From assembly GCF_000488255.1 (NCBI RefSeq), contig NZ_KI530745.1:124001-188000 (forward strand): a DNA stretch of 64,000 nt, given 5' to 3'. Under the pieces are notes generated by a model. That model did not search any database and was not told where the DNA came from. It saw only the letters and a program-made list of their open reading frames with translations. Origin of the DNA: Acinetobacter indicus CIP 110367 (lineage in GTDB: Bacteria; Pseudomonadota; Gammaproteobacteria; Pseudomonadales; Moraxellaceae). The first letter of the stretch is position 1, and every line of letters starts with the position of its first letter. A program made the position numbers and the translations under genes. Positions 54,179 to 63,882 of the stretch are shown here, one piece after another.

Positions 54179-55462
54179 ATGTCTTTCTTTGCATTGGGTG
54201 TCAACCATCAAACCGCCTCTGTAGAATTGCGTGAGCAAATTGCTTTTAACCCTGAAAAGTTAACTCAATTACTTGCCGAACAAAGCCAGAGCCACCTGTT
54301 AAATGACATGGTGGTGGTTTCTACATGTAACCGAACTGAAGTGTACGCCATGTCTGACCATGCAGACACGGTGCTGGGCTGGCTCGCCCAGGTAAATGGT
54401 CTGGATGTCAAACAACTACAAAATCACGTTTATCGCTATGAAAATGCGCAGGCTGTCACTCACTTAATGCGCGTTGCCAGCGGCCTCGATTCCCTAATGC
54501 TCGGTGAACCGCAGATTCTGGGGCAGGTCAAATCGGCCTTATCTTTGGCCAAAGATGCCCACACTGTTTCGCAAGATTTAAACCATATTTTTGAATACGC
54601 CTTTTATGCGGCCAAACGGGTGCGCTCTGAAACGGCAGTCGGCAGTCATGCGGTGTCTATGGGCTATGCGGTAGCGCAATTGGCGCTACAGGTGTTTAGC
54701 CATCCGGACAAACTAACCGTGCTGGTGGTGGCGGCAGGTGAAATGAACAGCCTGGTGGCCAAACATCTGGCGGAAATGGGCGTGGCCAAGGTCATGATCT
54801 GTAACCGTACCCGCGCCCGTGCTGAAAATCTGGCCCAGGAAATTGCCCATCGGGTAGAAGTTGAAATTATTGAATTTGAACAGCTGGCAGAACATTTGCA
54901 TCGCGCCGATGTGATTTCCAGCTGTACCGGCAGCCTGCATCAGGTGATTGGCTATAAAGAAGTCAAAGCCGCGCTGAAAAAGCGTCGTTACCAGCAGATG
55001 TTGCTGGTCGATCTGGCTGTTCCGCGTGATATCGACCCGAAAGTCGAATCACTAGATGGTGTGTATTTATACGGTGTCGATGACCTGCAAAGCGTGATTG
55101 ATGAGAATCTGGCACAGCGTCGTCAGGCCGCGGTAGAAGCCGAGGTGATGGTGAATCAGTTGGCGACCGAACTGGTAACCCAGCAAAAGGTCAAAAGTGC
55201 CGGCAGTACCATTCAGGCTTATCGTGAGCAGGGTGAAACGTTACGTCAGGAAGAACTGCAACTGGCGATGGCGCGAATTGCCAAAGGTGAAAATGCGGCA
55301 CAGGTGTTACAGGAATTTTCTTACCGTTTGACCCAGAAATTGCTGCATCCCACCTCGATTGTGCTGCGTCAGGCGGCCAAAGCCGAAGATCCGGAATACT
55401 TTGAAATGCTGCAAAGCGAACTGCAGCAGGTCAGTGCCAAACGGCGTAAATCTAAACGCTAA
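54179..55462 (+). CDS. hemA: glutamyl-tRNA reductase
   Basis: 427 residues. It reduces Glu-tRNA to glutamate-1-semialdehyde, the first step of C5 tetrapyrrole synthesis. The catalytic cysteine is in [29 protein letters not shown] and the NADP domain ([20 protein letters not shown]) follow, then the C-terminal dimer helix. Its GAGEM-type motif reads AAGEM, a mild variant. Divergent from the TPR gene. Confidence 0.95.
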   Translation: MSFFALGVNHQTASVELREQIAFNPEKLTQLLAEQSQSHLLNDMVVVSTCNRTEVYAMSDHADTVLGWLAQVNGLDVKQLQNHVYRYENAQAVTHLMRVASGLDSLMLGEPQILGQVKSALSLAKDAHTVSQDLNHIFEYAFYAAKRVRSETAVGSHAVSMGYAVAQLALQVFSHPDKLTVLVVAAGEMNSLVAKHLAEMGVAKVMICNRTRARAENLAQEIAHRVEVEIIEFEQLAEHLHRADVISSCTGSLHQVIGYKEVKAALKKRRYQQMLLVDLAVPRDIDPKVESLDGVYLYGVDDLQSVIDENLAQRRQAAVEAEVMVNQLATELVTQQKVKSAGSTIQAYREQGETLRQEELQLAMARIAKGENAAQVLQEFSYRLTQKLLHPTSIVLRQAAKAEDPEYFEMLQSELQQVSAKRRKSKR

Positions 55463-55498
55463 GCCATTGTGATGGTTCAGCGTGGTGTTTAACGCCGC

Positions 55499-57397
55499 TT
55501 ATTCTTCAAGTAAAGTCAGGGAACGTTTTTTATCAATCTGATAAATCTGATGTTTCAGATTACGCATTTCTTCAATACTGCTAAATTTCTTCGAGCGGAT
55601 TTTTTGCTGCAAGAAGTGGTATTGCAGTTTAATGGAAAAATCTTCGGCCAGCTTGTCAGCTTTCTCTGGCGAAGTGGTGTAATCGCCGACATTGGCTTGC
55701 TGTAAAATGCGCTGTAATTCGTAGTGATAAGCCGCACAGGCGCCTAGCACATAGTATTTGGCCAGTTCTGGATCATCCGGTAATTCATCAAAAATTCCGT
55801 TAAAGATTTGCAGGATTTTGGCCAGTAACTGATCGGCCGGAATCAGTGCGCGTAACGGTTCAAAATGAATATATAAATACGGATGGTTGATCAGAATCGC
55901 CACCACATATTCTTCGGCATCAACCTTGGTGCTAAAGCTGAGTGAGGCATCATTATTGGTATGTGGCTGCCATTTGCGGTTAAAGCCGAGTTTTTCGCGG
56001 AAAAACTGTTGCAGCAGATAACGGTAAGAGCCAGTTTTCGGTAACAGTTCAGTCAGCTGTTTTAACTCGCCCATCACCTGACTTTTGCCTTCGGGCTTGC
56101 TGATATCATGGTTTTGACTTAAATGCGCAAACACAAAATCAGACAGCAGCGGTGCCTGATCGAGCAGGCGGCGGAAATTTTCAATACCTTCACGGCGGAT
56201 CAGTGAGTCCGGGTCATGATCATCCGGCAAAACAAAAAACTTCAGTTCACGGCCATCATTCAGCAGGGGCAGGGCAATTTCCAGCGTACGTCGCGCTGCT
56301 TTCTGACCGGCGGCATCACCATCAAAGGCAATGGTAATGCGCGAGTTCTGCTTAAACAGAATATTCAGATGTTCGGTATTACTGGCAGTACCCAGCGTTG
56401 CCACGGCGCCATAAATGCCATATTGCTGCAGCGCAATCACATCCATATAGCCTTCCACCATCAGCCAGTCCTGGGCTTTCTGTTTGCGGCCTTCGTACAG
56501 GCCATATAACAGCTGGTTTTTGTGGAAGACTTCCGAATCGGGCGAGTTGATATATTTCGGCTTGATCTCGTCATTGAGCGCACGGCCACCAAAACCGACC
56601 ACACGCCCTTTGTGATCGCGGATCGGGAAAATCACCCGGTCCCGCAGCAGGTCAAAATCACGGCCGGAATCGCTGGTACGAATCAGCCCCAGCAGTTTTA
56701 AACCTTCAATATCTTGCGGAAAGGCTTTTTCCAGATGCTGCCAGTCTTCCGGTGCATAGCCCAAACGCCAGAACTGGATGGTCTGTGCGCTTAAACCGCG
56801 CTGGCGAAAATATTGCTGTGCCGACTGGCTGTGCGGTAACTGCTGTTCATAAAACTGTGCCACATTTTCCAGCAGATCAAACAGGTTGCCTTCCTGCACC
56901 GGCTCCTGATCAAAATCCGGATACTGTTCAAAACCAGCAAAGGGATCATCTGCTGGCTGGAACTGCTCAAAAGGATCAAAATGTGCAGCAGGCGCCTGAT
57001 CAGTTTCGGTCGGTGCGGGTGTTGCTGGCGCGGGTGCAGTTTTGGCCGGTGGCGCCGGTTTTTTGGCCTCGCGTTTATAGACCAGTTTTTTGCTGTCCTG
57101 ATTGTCTTTTGGCAGCTCGATACCGGTCTGACTGGCCAGCTCTTTCATGACATCGACAAAGTTACGGCTGTCGATGTCCATTAAAAAGCGAATTGCATTG
57201 CCGTTGGCCTGACAGCCAAAGCAGTGATAATACTGTTTGTCGCGATAAACGTGGAAAGACGGGGTTTTTTCCTGATGAAATGGACAACAGCCCGAATAGG
57301 TCCGCCCGGTTTTTTTCAGTTTCACGCGCTGACCAATCAGATCGACAATGTCGGTCCGATCCAGAATCTGATCAATCGTGTGTTGAGGAATAGCCAT
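55499..57397 (-). CDS. dnaG: DNA primase with Pro/Ala-rich linker
   Basis: 632 residues. It lays RNA primers for replication. The zinc domain ligands are C38, H41, C59 and C62. The catalytic RNAP-like core holds FRLGYAPEDWQHLE-type sequence (as FWRLGYAPEDW) and the TOPRIM block VEGYMDVIALQQYG with DGDAAGQKA. The C-terminal helicase-binding region is present. Between zinc domain and core (about 111-170) is an Ala/Pro-rich then Asp/Phe-rich insert longer than the usual linker. Confidence 0.95.
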   Translation of the reverse strand: MAIPQHTIDQILDRTDIVDLIGQRVKLKKTGRTYSGCCPFHQEKTPSFHVYRDKQYYHCFGCQANGNAIRFLMDIDSRNFVDVMKELASQTGIELPKDNQDSKKLVYKREAKKPAPPAKTAPAPATPAPTETDQAPAAHFDPFEQFQPADDPFAGFEQYPDFDQEPVQEGNLFDLLENVAQFYEQQLPHSQSAQQYFRQRGLSAQTIQFWRLGYAPEDWQHLEKAFPQDIEGLKLLGLIRTSDSGRDFDLLRDRVIFPIRDHKGRVVGFGGRALNDEIKPKYINSPDSEVFHKNQLLYGLYEGRKQKAQDWLMVEGYMDVIALQQYGIYGAVATLGTASNTEHLNILFKQNSRITIAFDGDAAGQKAARRTLEIALPLLNDGRELKFFVLPDDHDPDSLIRREGIENFRRLLDQAPLLSDFVFAHLSQNHDISKPEGKSQVMGELKQLTELLPKTGSYRYLLQQFFREKLGFNRKWQPHTNNDASLSFSTKVDAEEYVVAILINHPYLYIHFEPLRALIPADQLLAKILQIFNGIFDELPDDPELAKYYVLGACAAYHYELQRILQQANVGDYTTSPEKADKLAEDFSIKLQYHFLQQKIRSKKFSSIEEMRNLKHQIYQIDKKRSLTLLEE

Positions 57398-57857
57398 ACT
57401 GTTTTTATCGGGTCGGTTAAGCGGTAGGTCGAACAGATCGACAGGGTATAGAGATTACAGTGTATTGTTTCCTTTCTATCCGGTTTTGCGTGTTCAGGCA
57501 AGTGGCCAAGATAAAAGGGCAAGTATAGTAACGTATGCTTTATATTTTGCAAAATTGAAAAACAGGTTAAAAGCTCTATCCTTACTCGCTATTTTTCAAA
57601 GCTGTACTTATGTTAGGACAATAAAAGGAAGAGACAAATTTTATTTTAAGTGTGTTGGGCCTCTATTTTCATTCGGCCTGTTAAGGGCTTTGTATGGAGA
57701 ATTTCCTACTTTGGAAAGACCCAAAGTAGGCAAAAGTCTTTGTTCCCCATACACAACATCCTTGTTGTGATGGGGAACGTGTGGCATCCCTGCCACATCC
57801 GCGTATCCAATGGAATGTTTAAATCAAATTTAAGACAGTCATGGATGTTAATTATGT
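57398..57857. other. intergenic region dnaG/bamD with structured repeats
   Basis: About 460 bp. The part near dnaG should hold its promoter; the part near bamD holds three hairpins (57705-57798). Open frames across it follow palindrome sequence and show no gene features. Confidence 0.5.
57705..57798. repeat. three consecutive hairpins, repeat-like element beside bamD
   Basis: Hairpin 1: CCTACTTTGG/CCAAAGTAGG, perfect 10 bp (57705-57714 with 57721-57730). Hairpin 2: GTTCCCCAT-A-CACAAC/GTTGTG-ATGGGGAAC, 15 bp with one bulge (57742-57757 with 57764-57778). Hairpin 3: TGTGGCA/TGCCACA (57780-57786 with 57791-57797). It lies 60 bp past the bamD stop and may form its transcript end. Confidence 0.75.
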
Positions 57858-58841
57858 TTACTCGGCCGCTTCACTGTTTTCCTGTTTTTCAGGACGGTCC
57901 AGCAAACCAAAACTTAAACGGTTGGTCCAGCTACGTGGTTCTTCCTGCTGGTTGGCCAGTTTTTGCTGCTGTTCGGTGGTGGCCTGTGCTTCACGACCAA
58001 AAATACCCAAAGTCGCACGGTTTAGCCAGCTACCTTCATTCCGTGCAGCACGCAGGTTTACAGAGCCATCGGCTTTAACCAGATTTGGATAGTTCAGTTT
58101 TAACAGGTCAATATACTGTTGTGCAGTGGCACGGTCACCCAGTTGGGTATAACCATAGGCTGCGGTGGCAATTGCTTCCGGAATCTGTGGGGTTTGCGGA
58201 TAATGTTCGATTACCCAGAGTGAACGTTCCACCGCGGCGACCCAGGCCTTACGTTTAATATTAAAACGTGCCGCATTCATTTCCGCTTCTGCCAGCTCTT
58301 GCCCGATAAACTGCATACGTTGTGCAGCATCCACAGCATAGGTGCTTGATGGATAACGGCGAATGAAATCGACAAAGTTCTGATAAGCCACTTTTAAATA
58401 GCTGACATCACGATGCGCCTGTTTTAACGAGGTATAACGGATTAAACCATCATAGTTCTGTTCCATATTGGCCACGCCGCGCACATAGTAGGCATAGTCA
58501 GCATTTGGATGCTGCGGGTTCATCCGGATAAAACGGTCGGCCAGTGCGACTGCACCTTCATAATCTTTTTGCTGGAATTTTGCATACAGCAGCTCAAGTT
58601 GTGCCTGCTGGGCATATTCACCGGTAGGATAATAGGTTTCTAATGCTTCAAGATGCTGGATAGCATCGGTATATTGCCCGCGTTCCAGTGCTCGTTCTGC
58701 TTTTTGAATATAAACTTGTTCGCTAGATTGCGGACCTGTATCGACCACTTCTTTTTTTGGATTACTGCTACAGCCCACGATTGCAGATGCAACGCCAAGT
58801 GAAAGAGCTAGCATGGTAATTTTATAACGTGGTAGCGACAT
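57858..58841 (-). CDS. bamD: outer-membrane assembly lipoprotein BamD
   Basis: 327 residues. Lipobox IVGC (residues 21-24), then TPR repeats (AERALERGQYTDAIQHLEALETYYPTG, starting the first pair). It belongs to the BAM complex that inserts beta-barrel proteins. The part up to about residue 270 matches BamD; the C-terminal 55 residues (REAQATTEQQQKLANQQEE and onward) are an extra tail not found in E. coli. GAGGAA precedes the ATG. Confidence 0.93.
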   Translation of the reverse strand: MSLPRYKITMLALSLGVASAIVGCSSNPKKEVVDTGPQSSEQVYIQKAERALERGQYTDAIQHLEALETYYPTGEYAQQAQLELLYAKFQQKDYEGAVALADRFIRMNPQHPNADYAYYVRGVANMEQNYDGLIRYTSLKQAHRDVSYLKVAYQNFVDFIRRYPSSTYAVDAAQRMQFIGQELAEAEMNAARFNIKRKAWVAAVERSLWVIEHYPQTPQIPEAIATAAYGYTQLGDRATAQQYIDLLKLNYPNLVKADGSVNLRAARNEGSWLNRATLGIFGREAQATTEQQQKLANQQEEPRSWTNRLSFGLLDRPEKQENSEAAE

Positions 58842-58912
58842 AAAAATTCCTCTGTTATTACGGGCAATGAGCTACAATTGCGCTATTAAACCACTTTTGT
58901 CTGAATGATCAA

Positions 58913-59965
58913 ATGTCTCAAGCACAATCTTCCAATTCCAACATCCCTGAAACTGACTTCAATTTACTTGATGATTCTGAGGATGCAGATAATCATACTT
59001 CAGACCCAACTGCAACACGTTTATCGTTGCAATTTCAACTGGATGAAAGCTATCTGGGGCAACGTATCGACCAGGTTGCAGCTCTGATCTGGAGTGATTT
59101 TTCACGTGAAAAACTGAAACAGTGGCTAAAAGATGGCCATTTGTTGGTGAATGGTAACACTGTCAAACCAAAGTACAAGTGCGAAGGCAATGAACTGTTA
59201 AGTTTAAATGTTGAACTTGAAGCACAGACCAACAGTCAGCCTGAAAACATCCCTTTAGATATTGTCTATGAAGATGATGATATTTTAGTGATTAATAAAC
59301 CGGTTGGTATGGTGGTGCATCCTGGTGCGGGCAATATTACCGGCACACTGGTCAATGCCTTGCTGTTCCATTATCCAAAATCGGCAGAATTGTCACGTGC
59401 CGGGCTGGTACATCGTATTGATAAAGACACCAGCGGTTTGCTGGTGGTGGCGAAAAATCTGGAAGCGCAGTTTGATCTGAGCAAGCAGCTGGCCAACAAG
59501 TCGGTGTACCGGATTTATGACGTGGTGGTATATGGCAATATGATTGCCGGCGGCACCATTGATGAACCGATCAAGCGCCATCCGGTCGACCGTGTCAAAA
59601 TGACAGTGCTTCCGGGCGGCAAAGACGCCGTGACCCACTATAACGTGAAAGAGCGTTTCCAGCATTTCACCCGGGTTCAGGCGCGTCTGGAAACCGGCCG
59701 TACCCATCAGATCCGGGTTCATTTCAGCTATATTGGTCATGGTCTGATTGGCGATCCGGTGTATATGCCACGTGTGCGTGTGCCGGCTGGAGCCTCCGAG
59801 CTGCTGAATGAAACCTTGCGCGGTTTTAAACGTCAGGCACTGCACGCGGCCAAACTGGGGCTGGTGCATCCACGTACCAAACAGGACATGATGTTTGAAG
59901 CGCCGTGGCCGGAAGATTTCAGCCAGCTGGTGGATGTGTTGCGTAGCGAAAACGCTGCCTATTAA
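58913..59965 (+). CDS. rluD: 23S rRNA pseudouridine synthase RluD
   Basis: 350 residues. It makes pseudouridines 1911/1915/1917 in helix 69. An N-terminal extension of about 40 residues precedes the S4 domain (LGQRIDQVAALIWSDFSREKLKQW). The catalytic block is GLVHRIDKDTSGLLVVAK, with Asp as nucleophile. It is divergent from bamD, the usual rluD/bamD arrangement. A strong terminator separates it from pgeF. Confidence 0.93.
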   Translation: MSQAQSSNSNIPETDFNLLDDSEDADNHTSDPTATRLSLQFQLDESYLGQRIDQVAALIWSDFSREKLKQWLKDGHLLVNGNTVKPKYKCEGNELLSLNVELEAQTNSQPENIPLDIVYEDDDILVINKPVGMVVHPGAGNITGTLVNALLFHYPKSAELSRAGLVHRIDKDTSGLLVVAKNLEAQFDLSKQLANKSVYRIYDVVVYGNMIAGGTIDEPIKRHPVDRVKMTVLPGGKDAVTHYNVKERFQHFTRVQARLETGRTHQIRVHFSYIGHGLIGDPVYMPRVRVPAGASELLNETLRGFKRQALHAAKLGLVHPRTKQDMMFEAPWPEDFSQLVDVLRSENAAY

Positions 59966-59973
59966 ACCGTTCT

Positions 59974-60009
59974 GCGGCGTTGAGAAAGTATGATCTCAAC
60001 GCCGCTTTT
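59974..60009 (+). terminator. rluD terminator
   Basis: Perfect 12-bp stem GCGGCGTTGAGA/TCTCAACGCCGC (59974-59985 with 59994-60005), then TTTT. Confidence 0.9.
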
Positions 60010-60029
60010 AAGTGAACACAGGAGCTGAG

Positions 60030-60779
60030 ATGCAATTTATTCAGGGATTACCGGCACAGGTTTATGTGGCGCAAACGCGGATTCAGCATCAGCAGGCCTT
60101 GCCAGCGCAAGTACCGGAACTGGCCGGTTTTAACCTGGCCTTGCATGTGCAGGATGCAGCGGAACGGGTGCAGCAGCATCGTATGCTGTTACTGGAACAG
60201 CTGGCCGAATACGGTGTTAATACAATCAGCTGGATGAACCAGACCCACAGCACCTTGTGTCATGTGATAAATGATGAGCTGCATTTTAATGCACCGGAAG
60301 GCGATGGACTGGTCACGCAGCGCAAAGGCCATGCCTTAATGATGATGACCGCCGACTGCCTGCCCATTGTGCTGGGCAATCAGGATGGCACTGAAGTGGC
60401 CAATTTACATGCCGGCTGGAAAGGTCTGGCACAGGGTATTGTTGAAAATACCATTGCCGCCATGCAGCACCCACCGACCTGGGCCTGGTTAGGCGCGGCC
60501 ATTAGCCAGCCGTGTTTTGAGGTAGGGGCCGAAGTAAAGCAGGTATTTTGTGAGAAATATCCCGCATTAAGCAGCGCCTTTCAGGCAGGGAAACAGGCCG
60601 GAAAATTCTATGCCGATTTATATGCGATTGCCCGCTATATCCTGACCGAGCAGGGGGTAACCACCATTTTAGGTGGTGATCAGTGTACCTATCGGCAGGC
60701 CGAGGAGTATTATTCGTATCGTCGTCAGGCCAAAACCGGACGCATGGCAACATTCGTTTTTATCGCTGATCAATGCTAA
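60030..60779 (+). CDS. pgeF: PgeF/YfiH family purine nucleoside phosphorylase-like (laccase-domain) protein
   Basis: 249 residues from ATG 60030 with AGGAG upstream; a GTG 18 bases earlier has no site. The metal-binding motifs of the family are seen: MNQTHSTLCHV, TADCLPIVLG and ANLHAGWKGLAQGI. Members are called polyphenol oxidase, purine nucleoside phosphorylase, or editors of peptidoglycan precursors (PgeF). It follows rluD, the conserved order in many gammaproteobacteria. Confidence 0.88.
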   Translation: MQFIQGLPAQVYVAQTRIQHQQALPAQVPELAGFNLALHVQDAAERVQQHRMLLLEQLAEYGVNTISWMNQTHSTLCHVINDELHFNAPEGDGLVTQRKGHALMMMTADCLPIVLGNQDGTEVANLHAGWKGLAQGIVENTIAAMQHPPTWAWLGAAISQPCFEVGAEVKQVFCEKYPALSSAFQAGKQAGKFYADLYAIARYILTEQGVTTILGGDQCTYRQAEEYYSYRRQAKTGRMATFVFIADQC

Positions 60780-60812
60780 ACTTGACTGAATTATTGGGTT
60801 TTTAAAGTTTCC

Positions 60813-61382
60813 ATGTCTGTTACTGATCAAACATCTGTGTCGCAAGTAAAAGTCTGTGTTGTGTATCATAGTCCCTATGGCCATACCGCCAAGGTGGCAC
60901 AGCATATTGTGCAGGGCGCCGAAAAAGCCGGAGCTGAGGTACATTTAATGGCAGTGAGCGAGGTCGATTGGGATGTGCTGGATCAGAGCGATATTCTGGT
61001 CATGGGCTGTCCGACCTATATGGGCAGTCTGACTTCGGCGCTGAAACAGTTTATGGAACAATCTTCAAAGCGCTGGCTGGCGCGAAGCTGGCAGGGCAAA
61101 ATTGCCGCAGGCTTTACCAATGGTGGTGGTTTAAGCGGTGACAAGCTGGCGGTGTTACAGCAGATCAATTTATTTGCCATGCAGCATGGCATGTTATGGT
61201 CGGGCTTGCCGTTTATGCCGACTGGCCGTAGCCCGCATGATATTAACCGGATGTCGAGCTTTCTGGGCCTAATGACCCAGTCTGACAATGCCAGCGTTGA
61301 GGTCACCCCGCCAGAAGGTGACCTGGAAACAGCGGTGAAGTTTGGCGCTTATCTGGTGGGCTTAAAACAGAACTCAGCCTGA
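60813..61382 (+). CDS. flavodoxin/WrbA-like NAD(P)H:quinone oxidoreductase
   Basis: 189 residues. The FMN phosphate loop is VYHSPYGHTAKVAQHI; further FMN contacts are MGCPTYMGSLTSALKQFME and TNGGGLSGDKLA. It is shorter than WrbA and may lack some dimer contacts. Probably an FMN-dependent quinone reductase in the cytoplasm; the substrate is unknown. It lies 33 bp after pgeF. No clear ribosome site is seen. Confidence 0.85.
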   Translation: MSVTDQTSVSQVKVCVVYHSPYGHTAKVAQHIVQGAEKAGAEVHLMAVSEVDWDVLDQSDILVMGCPTYMGSLTSALKQFMEQSSKRWLARSWQGKIAAGFTNGGGLSGDKLAVLQQINLFAMQHGMLWSGLPFMPTGRSPHDINRMSSFLGLMTQSDNASVEVTPPEGDLETAVKFGAYLVGLKQNSA

Positions 61383-61399
61383 TTTTCGATGATGCAATA

Positions 61400-61429
61400 A
61401 AACATGCCTCCCATGTTGGAGGCATTTTT
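61400..61429. terminator. bidirectional terminator
   Basis: Perfect 8-bp stem ATGCCTCC/GGAGGCAT (61404-61411 with 61418-61425) with TTTT on the plus side and TTTT on the minus side, between converging genes. Confidence 0.9.
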
Positions 61430-61456
61430 ACATCAAGCACTTGTGTTCAAACATGC

Positions 61457-61933
61457 TTATTTATGCATTAAACGGGCTTTATCACGCTGCCAGTCACGGT
61501 CTTTTTCAGTGGCACGTTTATCATGCAGCTGTTTCCCTTTCACCAGGGCAATTTCCAGTTTGGCCAGCGGACCTTTCCAGTAACAGACTAGCGGCACACA
61601 GGAATAACCTTTCTGGTTCACCGCACCGAGCAGTTTGGCAATTTCTTTGCGGTTCAGTAACAGCTTGCGGGTACGGGTCGCTTCAGGCACCACATGGGTC
61701 GAAGCCGACAGTAAAGGTTGAATTTGGGCGCCAAATAAGAAGGCTTCACCATTTTTAAAGGTGATATAGCTTTCGGTCAGGCTCATACGACCGGCACGCA
61801 AAGACTTGACTTCCCAGCCTTGCAGGGACAGTCCGGCTTCAAATTTTTCTTCAATAAAATAATCGTGGCGTGCACGTTTGTTCTGTGCAATCGTGCCACT
61901 GGTATTTTTTTTAACTACAGTTGCTTTCGCCAT
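61457..61933 (-). CDS. smpB: SsrA-binding protein SmpB
   Basis: 158 residues. It binds tmRNA and carries it to stalled ribosomes. Core blocks: [38 protein letters not shown], and the basic C-terminal tail [15 protein letters not shown]. Length is normal. The tmRNA gene itself is not in this window. Confidence 0.96.
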   Translation of the reverse strand: MAKATVVKKNTSGTIAQNKRARHDYFIEEKFEAGLSLQGWEVKSLRAGRMSLTESYITFKNGEAFLFGAQIQPLLSASTHVVPEATRTRKLLLNRKEIAKLLGAVNQKGYSCVPLVCYWKGPLAKLEIALVKGKQLHDKRATEKDRDWQRDKARLMHK

Positions 61934-62108
61934 AATGAGTCACTTCCAACGTTAGGCCTATTGTGCCCCAAACACAGGCATGCTGACAATTCCAAAATCA
62001 GCGCTGAATTACAGCACTATCGCAGGATTTTTGTGAAATTGGCCGAGTTTATTCACCAATAAATCAAGTTTTTGCTAAAATATGGCTCTACAAAACCAAC
62101 TAGAGTAA

Positions 62109-62606
<498 letters not shown>

Positions 62607-62607
62607 C

Positions 62608-62871
62608 GTGTCTTTATATATTACCGATGAATGCATTAACTGCGATGTCTGTGAACCTGTGTGCCCGAATGAGGCTATTTTCATGGGCGAGCTGATTTAT
62701 GAAATCAACCCGGCGCTGTGTACCGAATGTGTCGGGCATCATGATAAACCGCAGTGTCAGTTATTCTGTCCGGTGGACTGTATTCCGCATGATCCCCATC
62801 ATGTCGAAACCCAGGAACAATTGCTGGAAAAGTATCAAAAACTGATTGATCAAAAAAGCACGAGCAATTAG
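62608..62871 (+). CDS. YfhL family 4Fe-4S dicluster ferredoxin
   Basis: 87 residues from GTG 62608 (AAGG upstream), starting SLYITDECINCDVCEPVCPNEA like E. coli YfhL. Two cluster motifs are seen: CINCDVCEPVCP and, in the second half, C-x2-C plus a spaced cysteine pair (LCTECVGHHDKPQC, FCPVDC). It follows coaD directly, an order conserved in Acinetobacter and Pseudomonas. Confidence 0.92.
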   Translation: MSLYITDECINCDVCEPVCPNEAIFMGELIYEINPALCTECVGHHDKPQCQLFCPVDCIPHDPHHVETQEQLLEKYQKLIDQKSTSN

Positions 62872-62884
62872 TGCATTTATTTGT

Positions 62885-62890
62885 TAAGAT
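62885..62890 (+). promoter_or_regulatory. candidate rnpB -10 box
   Basis: TAAGAT, placed about 9 bp before the 5' end of RNase P RNA. No clear -35 is seen. Confidence 0.45.
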
Positions 62891-62898
62891 GCGCCCTC

Positions 62899-63273
<375 letters not shown>

Positions 63274-63306
63274 ACCAAATTTTGTACAATTAGCCTGTAG
63301 AAGGGC

Positions 63307-63335
63307 TTGACGTTATAAACATTACAGCAGATAAT
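63307..63335 (+). promoter_or_regulatory. tRNA-Met promoter
   Basis: TTGACG (63307-63312), 17-bp spacer, GATAAT (63330-63335), about 15 bp before the mature tRNA. Confidence 0.8.
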
Positions 63336-63350
63336 GCGCGCACAGTTTAC

Positions 63351-63427
63351 GGCTATGTAGCTCAGTTGGTTAGAGCACCGCACTCATAATGCGGGGGTCA
63401 CAAGTTCAAGTCTCGTCATAGCCACCA
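63351..63427 (+). tRNA. tRNA-Met (CAT), elongator type
   Basis: 77 nt with encoded CCA. The body closely matches E. coli elongator tRNA-Met. The anticodon loop CTCATAA gives CAT. It lacks the initiator-type mismatch at the acceptor end (G1 pairs with C72). Confidence 0.92.
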
Positions 63428-63432
63428 TTTTT

Positions 63433-63464
63433 AAAGATCACATCCTTATGTGATCTTTTTTTTT
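63433..63464 (+). terminator. tRNA-Met terminator
   Basis: Perfect 11-bp stem AAAGATCACAT/ATGTGATCTTT with CCTT loop, then a long T-run. Confidence 0.93.
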
Positions 63465-63468
63465 GTCT

Positions 63469-63882
63469 TTAAAATCTGTGCTCGCAGTTGAGCTGCTGCA
63501 CATCCAGCTTCAGCGTCTGCTGTAGCTGTTGAATCTGTTGCCAGCGTTGCTGCTGGTCGGCATAGACAAAAATTTTCTCATCGACCTGATCCAGTTTGGA
63601 CACGGTAATTTTTTGTGCAGCACAATAACGGCCTTCATAGCGTTCCTGTGCAAGCGCCTGTTGTGCTTCAGGACTTAGGCGATCTGCGGTTAAAATCTTC
63701 TGCTGGCCTTTGGCATACTCGACCAGAATGCGTTTTTGCGGAATGGTGAACCAGAGATGACCATTAATAAATTCTGCGACATCGCGGCGTACCCCGTTAT
63801 AGTCCACCATGAGTGGGGCAACCAGCTGACAGCCCGATAATGTCGCAACTAGCAGACTACTGATCCATATTTTTAACTGCAT
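63469..63882 (-). CDS. hypothetical lipoprotein
   Basis: 137 residues from ATG 63882 (MQLKIWISSLLVATLSGCQ), with a lipobox LSGC. Two further cysteines (near residues 86 and 133 of the mature region) may form a disulfide. The C-terminal half is Gln-rich and helical (QQQRWQQIQQLQQTLKLDVQQ). I do not recognise the family. Upstream in-frame ATGs would bury the signal peptide and are rejected. Confidence 0.7.
   Translation of the reverse strand: MQLKIWISSLLVATLSGCQLVAPLMVDYNGVRRDVAEFINGHLWFTIPQKRILVEYAKGQQKILTADRLSPEAQQALAQERYEGRYCAAQKITVSKLDQVDEKIFVYADQQQRWQQIQQLQQTLKLDVQQLNCEHRF

Noticed and set aside
57465..58092. Plus-strand frames across the dnaG/bamD gap
   Set aside because: They follow palindromes and the bamD antisense strand, with no ribosome sites or recognisable product.
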